DNA from: Firmicutes bacterium UBA3738
GTDB taxonomy: Bacteria > Bacillota > Clostridia > Peptostreptococcales > Anaerovoracaceae
DNA length: 15,321 bases
Direction of reading: 5' to 3'
NCBI GenBank assembly: GCA_002372505.1
Contig: DFGY01000047.1
Coordinates: 1 to 15,321, forward strand
A program made the position numbers and the translations under genes. Below are positions 6,386-13,332 of this stretch, piece by piece. The first letter of the stretch is position 1. Every line of letters begins with the position of its first letter. The notes beneath the pieces were generated by a model, which did not search any database, was not told the origin of the DNA, and worked only from the letters and a program-made list of their open reading frames with translations.

Positions 6386-7480
6386 TTATTGTCCGAAGAA
6401 GTAATTGAACAGGTCGCCGTAGTCGCTGCCGCCGCCCCATTCATCCCAGGAGTCTCCGCCTGAGAAGGGGTCTTCGCCTTCGCTCCAATTGTACTGGTCC
6501 TGGCTGTTTTGTGTATCCTGGTTTTTGCTGTCGTCAATCTTGCCGTTCATTATGTCCGTTGCGGATTTAATTGCTGTGTCAATAGGAATTGCAAAGCCGA
6601 TTCCTTCAACGCCGGTGCCTGACGACTTGGCTACTACTACGCCGATGAGCTGGCCGCTGCCGTTAAAGAGGCCGCCGCCTGAGTTGCCCGGGTTAACTGA
6701 AGCATCAGTCTGAATAAGGTTCATTTCCTGGTTTTCCAAAGTAACCTTTCTGGAAGTGGAGCTGATGATTCCTGCTGAGATACTGTCTCCAAGCTCTCCT
6801 AACGGATTGCCGGCAACAACTGCCATATCTCCGGCGGAAAGGTTGCTGCTCTTGCCGATGTTGGCTGCAGTCAGACCCTTGGCATCGATTTTAAGCACGG
6901 CGATGTCGTTTTTCTCATCTGTCCCCACAAGGGTTGCCTCGTAGTCCTTGTCTTCGTCCAGATTTACCGTAATCTTGCGGGCGCCTTCAACTACGTGGTT
7001 GTTTGTGATGATGTAGCCGTTTTCCTTGATGATCACTCCGCTGCCTGCGCCTTCAGTTACATATTCGCGAATCCATGAACTCTGTGCCACACTTTCCGTC
7101 TTAATAGACACAACAGAGTCGGATACCTTCTTTGCAATCTGCTGGACGCTGAGCTTGCTGCCGGTAGCTTCCTGAAGGTTGAAGCCGGTGCCGGAGACTG
7201 CCTGCTCTTCCTGCTTAATGGTTACCGTGCCGCCGCCGGCAAGTTTGGCTGCGCCGAAGCCGACGAGAGCGCTGATGAGTACCATGGACAGGGCGAGAGC
7301 CAGGAATTTCATCCATGTGAGTTCTAACTTCTTTTTTTCCTTCTTGTTTCCCTTCTTGTTTTCGTGCTGATTTCCTGAAGGTTCGTACCAGTCCTGCTCG
7401 CTATCCACAGTGGAGGTGGTGCCGCCATATGTGTAATAGTGGCCGACCGGATCGTAGTAATAATCTTTTCTATCGTACAT
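6386..7480 (-). CDS. htrA: HtrA/DegP-like membrane-anchored serine protease without a PDZ domain
   Basis: This trypsin-like S1C protease should degrade misfolded or specific proteins outside the membrane. The product has 364 residues. Residues 1-52 are cytoplasmic, with a tyrosine-rich start (KDYYYDPVGHYYTYGG) and a KK-rich stretch. Residues 57-79 are a membrane anchor, and about 107-315 form the protease domain with triad H162 (NNHVVEGA), D192 (NDIAVLKID) and S267 (NPGNSGGGLF). The PDZ domain that normally follows the protease in HtrA proteins is absent. Instead a 49-residue D/S/G/Q/W-rich tail ends in DLFNYFFGQ. The frame extends upstream to 7525, but AGGAGG at 7493-7488, seven bases before ATG 7480, fixes the start. 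It is transcribed divergently from the phosphoglucomutase gene and convergently with the GntR gene. Confidence 0.92.
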   Translation of the reverse strand: MYDRKDYYYDPVGHYYTYGGTTSTVDSEQDWYEPSGNQHENKKGNKKEKKKLELTWMKFLALALSMVLISALVGFGAAKLAGGGTVTIKQEEQAVSGTGFNLQEATGSKLSVQQIAKKVSDSVVSIKTESVAQSSWIREYVTEGAGSGVIIKENGYIITNNHVVEGARKITVNLDEDKDYEATLVGTDEKNDIAVLKIDAKGLTAANIGKSSNLSAGDMAVVAGNPLGELGDSISAGIISSTSRKVTLENQEMNLIQTDASVNPGNSGGGLFNGSGQLIGVVVAKSSGTGVEGIGFAIPIDTAIKSATDIMNGKIDDSKNQDTQNSQDQYNWSEGEDPFSGGDSWDEWGGGSDYGDLFNYFFGQ

Positions 7481-7493
7481 TCCTCTTCCTCCT

Positions 7494-7521
7494 TTTACTT
7501 TATTTGCACTTATGGTAAAAT
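7494..7521 (+). promoter_or_regulatory. Promoter of the phosphoglucomutase-hslO gene run
   Basis: TTTACT (7494-7499), a 16-bp spacer and an extended -10 TGGTAAAAT (7513-7521) face the phosphoglucomutase gene. A start near 7528 would give a leader of about 34 nt containing the AAGGAG site at 7547-7552. It overlaps the upstream region of the divergent protease gene. Confidence 0.55.
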
Positions 7522-7561
7522 ACATTATTGAAATTTACCTTAAAGCAAGGAGAAAAATAAG

Positions 7562-9196
7562 ATGGAAGCAAAAAAACAATACGAAAAATGGCTGGCTCAG
7601 CCTAATCTTGATGTTGATATAAAGGCTGAACTGGAGGCCATGAAAGGCGATGACGACGCCATTTACGAAGCTTTCTACAGAGATCTGGAGTTCGGTACCG
7701 CTGGCCTTAGAGGTGTAATGGCCGCAGGAACGAACCGTATGAATATTTATGTAATCAGAAGGGTTACCCAGGGTCTGGCAAACTACATGAATTCACGTTT
7801 TGAAAATCCTTCCGTGGCAATAAGCTACGACAGCAGGAACAATTCCAGGCTCTTTGCGGAAACCACGGCAGCCGTTCTCACGGCCAACGGAATCAAAGCC
7901 TACATATACAAACAGCTCATGCCTGTATCCGGATGCTCCTTTGCAATCAGACATCTTGGATGCGACATGGGAATAATGATAACGGCCAGTCACAATCCGA
8001 AGAAATATAACGGCTACAAGGTGTATAACAAGAATGGCTGTCAGATACTCGGTTCAGATCCAAAGGACATACTGGCGGAAATCGAGAAGGTGGACATATT
8101 CGATGACGTAAAGAGCATGAGCTTTGAAGAGGCTCTTGAAAATGGAGCCGAATTCATTTCCGAGGAAGTGGAGAAGGCCTACCTTGAGAAGGCCTACAGC
8201 TATTCTCTTCCCAGCGTAGATCTTAAGGATTTCAAAGTAGTATTCACGCCCCTTAACGGCGCAGGCCTTATGCCTGTAACCTGGATTCTGGACAAGGCCG
8301 GCGTGGGCAATACCTACGTTGTGCCTGAGCAGGAAGAGCCCGATGGCAACTTCCCCACATGTCCGTCGCCAAATCCGGAGGAGCACGATGTCTACGACCT
8401 GGCCATTAAATTAAACGAAGAAAAGGACGCAGACATTATCATAGCCACAGACCCGGACTGCGACAGAGTAGGCATTGCACAGAAAACCTCCAAAGGATAT
8501 ACATATCCTAAGGGCAATCACATCGGAGTGCTTCTCTTCGACTATATATGCAGAAACAAGGAACTGCCCAAGGACCCTGTCATGATCAGGACCATCGTCA
8601 GCACACCGCTGGTAGACCGCATTGCGGCAGACTACGGTGTGGAGGTGCAGCAGACACTCATCGGATTTAAATACATCGGTGAGAAAATAGACCAGCTGGG
8701 AGAGCGTTACGTCTTCGGCTTCGAAGAAGGAAACGGCTATCTGGCAGGAGACTATGTAAGAGACAAGGACGGCGTCAGCACGGCCATGCTGGTAGCTCAG
8801 ATGGCAGCCTACCACAAGAGCCGCGGCATGGACATTGAGCAGGTAATGGAAGAGCTTTACGGAAAATACGGCACATACCTTGAGAACGTAATCAGCTTTA
8901 CCTTCGAAGGCAGCGCCGGCGCAAAGAAGATGCAGGAGATTATGGCATTCTTCAGAGAGAGCGAAGACTTCCTGGGCAAGAAGATGATAAGCCGCCTGGA
9001 TTACCTGGAGCAGGACGAGCTCCCCAAGGAAAACATTATGGAATACGTCTTCGAGGACGAGTCCAAGGTAATCGTAAGACCATCAGGCACTGAGCCGAAG
9101 ATAAAAATATATCTCTTCGCAAGAGGCGAAGACGAGGCAAAGGCTCAGGCTATTATAAAAGAAAACGAAGAACGAATGAGAGAGTTAATGAAATAA
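7562..9196 (+). CDS. Phosphoglucomutase/phosphomannomutase (alpha-D-phosphohexomutase)
   Basis: This cytosolic enzyme interconverts hexose 1- and 6-phosphates, most likely glucose phosphates feeding cell-envelope sugar synthesis. All four active-site segments of the alpha-D-phosphohexomutase superfamily are present: phosphoserine S143 in TASHNPKKYNG, the Mg-binding loop D297-P-D299-C-D301-R, the sugar-binding FEEGNG near 388-392, and the phosphate-binding RPSGTEPK at 506-513. The 544-residue length and the N-terminal ELEFGTAGLRG-like segment fit the PgcA-type branch rather than the shorter GlmM/ManB types. Glucose versus mannose preference cannot be settled from motifs. AAGGAG lies nine bases before the ATG. 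The hslO ATG follows the TAA with no gap, so the two are likely translationally coupled. Confidence 0.94.
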   Translation: MEAKKQYEKWLAQPNLDVDIKAELEAMKGDDDAIYEAFYRDLEFGTAGLRGVMAAGTNRMNIYVIRRVTQGLANYMNSRFENPSVAISYDSRNNSRLFAETTAAVLTANGIKAYIYKQLMPVSGCSFAIRHLGCDMGIMITASHNPKKYNGYKVYNKNGCQILGSDPKDILAEIEKVDIFDDVKSMSFEEALENGAEFISEEVEKAYLEKAYSYSLPSVDLKDFKVVFTPLNGAGLMPVTWILDKAGVGNTYVVPEQEEPDGNFPTCPSPNPEEHDVYDLAIKLNEEKDADIIIATDPDCDRVGIAQKTSKGYTYPKGNHIGVLLFDYICRNKELPKDPVMIRTIVSTPLVDRIAADYGVEVQQTLIGFKYIGEKIDQLGERYVFGFEEGNGYLAGDYVRDKDGVSTAMLVAQMAAYHKSRGMDIEQVMEELYGKYGTYLENVISFTFEGSAGAKKMQEIMAFFRESEDFLGKKMISRLDYLEQDELPKENIMEYVFEDESKVIVRPSGTEPKIKIYLFARGEDEAKAQAIIKENEERMRELMK

Positions 9197-10126
9197 ATGA
9201 GCAAAGTACTAGTAGCAATAGACAAAAGCGGCAGCTTCCGCGTACACCTTTCCATTACTACGGACATGTGCAGGGAGGCAGCCCGCATACATGAGACAAC
9301 ACCTGTAGCATCAGCCGGCCTGGGCCGGGTACTTACGGGGACGGCTCTTATGAGCAGCATGCTTGGAGAGCCGGACAACAGACTTACGGTCCAGTTTAAA
9401 GGAGACGGTCCGGCAAGGCAGATTATGGCCTGCGCCGACGGAAACGGAAACGTAAAGGGATACATTGCAAATCCCAACGTGGACCTGCCCCTTAACAATG
9501 GAAAGCTGGACGTAGGCGGCAGCCTGGGAATCGGCGAGCTGACAGTCATCCGCGACATGGGACTGGGGGAGCCCTATTCCGGGACCATCGCCCTGGTCAG
9601 CGGAGAAATCGCTGAAGACCTGGCAGCCTATTACTTCATTTCGGAGCAGCAGAATACATCAGTGGCCCTGGGAGTAAAGGTAGGCGAGGACATGAATATT
9701 CTCGTAAGTGCGGGAATGTTCGTCCAGATGCTTCCCGGTTTTGACGAGGGTGCAGTAGACGCCCTGGAGAAAATCCTGGGAGACATGCCGCCCATTACAA
9801 CAGTGGCGGAGGAGGCTCAGCTCCGCTCAGCCGGAAAGAGCGAGGAAGGCGTACTGGAGGATATGCTAGGCAGCATTTTTAATTCCCTGCCTGAAGAATA
9901 TTCTCTTGAAAAGCTGGACACCAAGGATGTAAGATGGCATTGTGATTGTAGCAGGGATCGCATGAAAGGCGCCCTGGCCACAATCAATCCGCAGGACTTA
10001 AGAGAAATAATCGACGAAGACGGAAAGGCTGAACTGTCCTGCAACTTCTGCAGATCCAAGTATGAATTTGACAAGGAAGAACTTGAAACCATATATAGCT
10101 TCATGCAAAAGGGAGAGAGCATATGA
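9197..10126 (+). CDS. hslO: Redox-regulated molecular chaperone Hsp33 (HslO)
   Basis: Hsp33 is a cytosolic holdase that is inactive while four cysteines bind zinc and becomes active when oxidative unfolding stress forms disulfides. The 309-residue protein has the N-terminal core (VLVAIDKSGSFRVHLSITTD, then GRVLTGTALMSSML, FKGDGPARQIMA and LGVKVGEDMNILVSAG) and a C-terminal redox switch with C249-x-C251 (HCDCSR) and C282-x-x-C285 (CNFC), so it should be a redox-competent form. The ATG abuts the TAA of the mutase gene with only a weak GAGAG upstream, implying coupling. Its TGA overlaps the next ATG as ATGA. Placement beside sugar-phosphate and unknown-function genes gives no further hint of its role. 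Confidence 0.96.
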   Translation: MSKVLVAIDKSGSFRVHLSITTDMCREAARIHETTPVASAGLGRVLTGTALMSSMLGEPDNRLTVQFKGDGPARQIMACADGNGNVKGYIANPNVDLPLNNGKLDVGGSLGIGELTVIRDMGLGEPYSGTIALVSGEIAEDLAAYYFISEQQNTSVALGVKVGEDMNILVSAGMFVQMLPGFDEGAVDALEKILGDMPPITTVAEEAQLRSAGKSEEGVLEDMLGSIFNSLPEEYSLEKLDTKDVRWHCDCSRDRMKGALATINPQDLREIIDEDGKAELSCNFCRSKYEFDKEELETIYSFMQKGESI

Positions 10127-10563
10127 AGGATGTAACACTGAAAATTGTTGGCACTCACATATACGACAATGTTGAAGAAAATCAGCTTGAGCTCATAACC
10201 GAAGGCAAGCTTTACGAGCATGGAGACGATATATACCTGACCTATGACGAAAGCGAATTTTCGGGAATGGAAGGCTGCAAGACCCGGCTGACTCTGACCG
10301 GAGATGTTGTCAGCATGACCAGACAGGGCAGCGCCGTAGGCATCGACACGGAAATAAGATTCGAAAAAGGCAAGAGATACAATGGCTTTTACGATACCCC
10401 TTACGGCACAGTGGAAATGGAGGTTCTCACAAACGAACTCATAAACACTGTGGACGCAAAGAGAGGCGGAATAGTAAACATCGATTACAACATCAGTCTC
10501 AAAGGCCTGGTTGAAGGTCGCAGCAGATTGAATATAGAAGTAAAGGGTAACGAGCTTCAATAA
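10123..10563 (+). CDS. DUF1934 family beta-barrel protein (YwiB-like)
   Basis: The 146-residue product resembles the DUF1934 family, a small cytosolic calycin-like beta-barrel of unknown function exemplified by B. subtilis YwiB. Features supporting this are the alternating beta-strand pattern, YLTYDESEFSGMEGCKTRL, the RQGSA turn, the YDTPYGTVEMEV strand and the C-terminal IDYNISLKGL. No signal peptide or membrane segment is present. It starts inside the stop of hslO (ATGA overlap), so it is translationally coupled to it; GGGAGAG lies just upstream. The function cannot be assigned from sequence. The family call is from memory and fairly secure. Confidence 0.82.
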   Translation: MKDVTLKIVGTHIYDNVEENQLELITEGKLYEHGDDIYLTYDESEFSGMEGCKTRLTLTGDVVSMTRQGSAVGIDTEIRFEKGKRYNGFYDTPYGTVEMEVLTNELINTVDAKRGGIVNIDYNISLKGLVEGRSRLNIEVKGNELQ

Positions 10564-10590
10564 TATAAGAAGGTAAAAGGAGAAGAAGGA

Positions 10591-10686
10591 ATGAATGTAA
10601 ATAAGAAATGGGTGCGCGTTGTTGCATGGATCGTGGCTATTGCCATGGTTGTAACTTCGGTATTGATGCTGACGAGCTTTTTCTAA
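10591..10686 (+). CDS. 31-residue single-pass membrane peptide
   Basis: An ATG at 10591 opens a 31-codon frame ending in TAA at 10684. It is preceded by AAAGGAG with eight bases of spacing, as good as the sites of the larger genes. The product has a short basic head (NVNKKWVR, residues 2-9) and one hydrophobic helix (about 10-31) rich in V, A, I and M, so it should sit in the membrane with its N-terminus inside. It lies 27 nt after the DUF1934 gene and 26 nt before the DUF1846 gene, inside the same run. Short membrane peptides of this shape are common in Firmicutes, and I recall DUF4044-like ones with a similar layout, but I cannot name a family here. Confidence 0.7.
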   Translation: MNVNKKWVRVVAWIVAIAMVVTSVLMLTSFF

Positions 10687-10712
10687 AAAGAAACAAGAGC
10701 AGGAGGGAATAA

Positions 10713-12221
10713 GTGAATAAGATTGGTTTTGATGCAGAAAAGTATCTTGAAGAACAGTCGAAGTACATCCTCGAGAGGATAAACGAAGGCGACAGCGAGC
10801 GCCTTTATCTTGAGTTTGGAGGCAAGCTGGTTCAGGATAAACACGCCATGAGGGTGCTGCCGGGCTTTGATGAAAATGCGAAGATAAAGCTTCTTCACAG
10901 GATCAGAGACAAGGCGGAAATTATTATCTGCATTTATTCCGGTGACATTGCCACCAGCAAAGTGCGCGCCGACTTCGGCATTACATACGACCTGGAGGTA
11001 ATGCGCATAATCGACATGTTCAGACAGTACGGTCTGTCCATTAACAGCGTGGTGGTCACCAGATACGAAGACATTCCCCCTGTGAATATGTTCATAAACA
11101 GACTGGAGCGCCGGGGAATCAAAACCTACAAGCACAGCTTCACAAAGGGCTATCCCACAGACGTGGACACAATAGTCAGTGAAGAGGGTTACGGCGCCAA
11201 TCCATATATAGAAGTGAGCAAGCCCATCGTAGTTGTAAACGCTCCCGGCGGCGGCTCAGGGAAACTGGCCACCTGCCTTTCCCAGCTTTATCACGAAAAG
11301 CAGAGAGGCGTTACAGCCAGGTACGCCAAGTTTGAGACATTCCCCATCTGGAATCTGCCCCTCAAGCATCCGGTGAACATTGCCTACGAGGCGGCCACTG
11401 CAGATCTGAAGGACGTAAACATGATAGACTCCTTCCACCTGGATGCCTATGGTGAGACGGCGGTTAACTACAACCGGGATCTTGAAATATTCCCGGTGCT
11501 TCGCCGTATTATCGAGCGCATCACCGGAGCCGAATCGGAATACAAGTCCCCCACGGACATGGGCGTCAACCGGGCAGGCTTTTGCATCAGCGATGATGAT
11601 GTGTGCCGTGAGGCGGCCAGCCAGGAAGTAATCCGCCGTTACCTGATTGCAAGATGCGATTACAAGAAGGGCAAGACTTCCGAAGAGTGCGTCAGCAGGT
11701 GCAAGCTCCTTATGGACGAGCTGAATCTCACCATTGAAGACAGAGCTGTTGTCAAGGCGGCCAGAGATTACGTCAAGGAATACGAAGACGATCTGGATGA
11801 AAACATTGCCGTAATGGCTTTGCAGCTCCCGGATGGCAGCGTTGTGACGGGAAGAAGCTCGGATCTCATGGTGTCCGCAGCGGCGGCAATCCTGAACGGA
11901 GTAAAGCGCATCTGCGGTCTGGCAGATGAAATACATCTCATATCCCCTCACGTTCTTGGAGATATACAGAACCTTAAGTCGGATATCCTTCTAAGGGAGA
12001 GAAATACTCTTAATGTTGAAGAGGTGCTGACAGCTCTGACTATTTCAGGTGCAACAAATCCCTCAGCTGAAATGGCAGTGTCCAAACTCACCGCACTTCG
12101 CGGATGCAAAGCTCACTGCACAGCTATCCTAAGCGACAAGGACGAGAACGCACTTAAGGCTGCAGGTATTGACGTAACCTGCGACCCGGAATACATTTCC
12201 ACAAACCTGTACTTCGGATAA
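10713..12221 (+). CDS. DUF1846 domain-containing protein
   Basis: This 502-residue protein has the length and sequence character of the DUF1846 family, which is common in Firmicutes and of unknown biochemical function. Recognisable parts are the N-terminal GFDAEKYLEEQSKYILERI, FGGKLVQDKHAMRVLPGFD, the mid-protein VVVNAPGGGSGKLATCLSQL, and a C-terminal half with SAAAAILNGVKRI. The glycine-rich loop near 170-180 resembles a nucleotide-binding loop but is not a strict Walker A, because P replaces its first G. No signal or membrane segment is seen, so it is cytosolic. Translation starts at a GTG with AGGAGG six bases upstream; no ATG alternative is better. The AEC permease starts 26 nt downstream, probably on the same transcript. 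Confidence 0.87.
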   Translation: MNKIGFDAEKYLEEQSKYILERINEGDSERLYLEFGGKLVQDKHAMRVLPGFDENAKIKLLHRIRDKAEIIICIYSGDIATSKVRADFGITYDLEVMRIIDMFRQYGLSINSVVVTRYEDIPPVNMFINRLERRGIKTYKHSFTKGYPTDVDTIVSEEGYGANPYIEVSKPIVVVNAPGGGSGKLATCLSQLYHEKQRGVTARYAKFETFPIWNLPLKHPVNIAYEAATADLKDVNMIDSFHLDAYGETAVNYNRDLEIFPVLRRIIERITGAESEYKSPTDMGVNRAGFCISDDDVCREAASQEVIRRYLIARCDYKKGKTSEECVSRCKLLMDELNLTIEDRAVVKAARDYVKEYEDDLDENIAVMALQLPDGSVVTGRSSDLMVSAAAAILNGVKRICGLADEIHLISPHVLGDIQNLKSDILLRERNTLNVEEVLTALTISGATNPSAEMAVSKLTALRGCKAHCTAILSDKDENALKAAGIDVTCDPEYISTNLYFG

Positions 12222-12247
12222 CTTGTGATTCGGATAGAGGAAAAGAA

Positions 12248-13207
12248 ATGTATACACAGTTGGCGTTGCTATTTGCCCTCATATTCACGGGCATGGTTCT
12301 GGCTAAAATCGGATTTCTCAATGACACGGTCACTTTGGGTATAAACAAAATGATCGTTTACTTTGCGTTCCCCTGCCTCATAACTTACAAGCTAGGGACA
12401 ATGACTATGACGCCATCCCTTCTAAGAGATTTTGTGGTAGTAATGGTGCTGGCCACTGTAAGCTTTGTGATTTTTACCGTGATTGTCCGGGGCTATTTTA
12501 AAATTCGTGGACTCACAGACAAAATGAGCGCACCGGCAATGCTATGTACCACCATTCCCAACAACGGATTTATCGGATACCCTGTAGCCTTGGTATTTCT
12601 GGGGACTAATGGACTGCTTCTCATGATTGCTCATGGAGCAATTGCATTTAACCTTTACGTTTATACTTACGCAATTAGCTATTTAAGGAAATCCAAGAAG
12701 GATGCCTATCAGCCGCCTATGACGGCCGGACGGGTAATGGGTCTTGTAGTAAAGCTGCTCATTAACCCGAACATTATTGCAGTGGTTCTCGGTCTTCTAA
12801 TCTTTGCCCTAGGCATCAGCCTTGATAATATAGTCGGCAACTATTTGTCCATGATTGGAGATATGGCATCTCCTCTGGTAATGATATATATCGGCGCAAT
12901 GATAGCCGATACGGACTTTGTGGCTACGTTAAAAACGCCGCTGCTTTGGGAAGCATCCTTTGTAAAGCTGATAATACTGCCGGCAGCATTCTTCCTTCTC
13001 ACCTACTGGCTGCCCATCAGCGATATATCCAAAGCGATTCTGGTGCTGGGCACAGCCTTCCCCGCTGCCGCCATTCCCATAATGCTGGGGCAGCAACTGG
13101 ATCTGGACACGGATCAGGCAGGAAAAGTATTCTTCCTATCCACCCTGCTGTCCATGGCCACCCTCCCCGCAGTCATGCACATACTCTCAACAGTCCTGAA
13201 CCTGTGA
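12248..13207 (+). CDS. AEC family transporter (auxin efflux carrier-like permease)
   Basis: This 319-residue integral membrane protein has about ten hydrophobic helices in two halves of five, separated by a basic loop near 142-157 (LRKSKKDAY). The pattern INKMIVYFAFPC in helix 2, PNNGFIGYP in helix 4 and the C-terminal TAFPAAAIPIMLGQQ are characteristic of the auxin-efflux-carrier/MdcF superfamily. Bacterial members move small dicarboxylates such as malate or malonate, but the substrate here is not readable. AGAGG lies seven bases before ATG. It is the last gene of the plus-strand run that begins with the mutase, and no terminator is clear after its stop, although a T-rich stretch follows (13234-13239). 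Confidence 0.92.
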   Translation: MYTQLALLFALIFTGMVLAKIGFLNDTVTLGINKMIVYFAFPCLITYKLGTMTMTPSLLRDFVVVMVLATVSFVIFTVIVRGYFKIRGLTDKMSAPAMLCTTIPNNGFIGYPVALVFLGTNGLLLMIAHGAIAFNLYVYTYAISYLRKSKKDAYQPPMTAGRVMGLVVKLLINPNIIAVVLGLLIFALGISLDNIVGNYLSMIGDMASPLVMIYIGAMIADTDFVATLKTPLLWEASFVKLIILPAAFFLLTYWLPISDISKAILVLGTAFPAAAIPIMLGQQLDLDTDQAGKVFFLSTLLSMATLPAVMHILSTVLNL

Positions 13208-13332
13208 AACGCTAACGTGGCATAATGATTTCATTTTTTCAATAAACATGCTATACTAAAAGCGTCAGGTATTTTTGGCTGACATTGTGTGGGGTTTGAG
13301 TGTCTGATATATAGAAGAAAAGGGAGGTTATA
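13208..13332 (+). promoter_or_regulatory. Promoter region and leader of the right-edge surface gene
   Basis: TGCTATACT (13249-13257) is a strong extended -10, with only a weak -35 (TTCATT, 13230-13235). A start near 13264 gives a leader of about 70 nt, ending in AGGGAGG at 13321-13327 before the ATG at 13333. A five-base stem (GTCAG/CTGAC, 13264-13283) is too small to call a riboswitch. The gap holds no other gene. Confidence 0.55.

Noticed and set aside
7481..7525. N-terminal extension of the HtrA-like protease
   Set aside because: The AGGAGG site lies within it and points to ATG 7480; the extension lacks a ribosome binding site.
11240..11275. Walker A P-loop in the DUF1846 protein
   Set aside because: The glycine-rich APGGGSGK has proline where the first glycine of GxxxxGK is required, and no Walker B is obvious.
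11256..11951. 231-codon minus-strand frame within the DUF1846 gene
   Set aside because: It is a shadow of a conserved-family coding sequence and has no start signals.
12212..12238. TTCGGATA direct repeat between the DUF1846 and AEC genes
   Set aside because: It is two eight-base copies 14 bp apart overlapping a stop codon; this is expected by chance and has no promoter or operator context.
13221..13240. Terminator after the AEC permease (AATGA/TCATT with T run)
   Set aside because: The stem is five bases with almost no loop, too unstable to call.
13258..13300. Riboswitch or attenuator in the leader of the right-edge gene
   Set aside because: Only a five-base stem is visible, with no conserved aptamer features and no following terminator.
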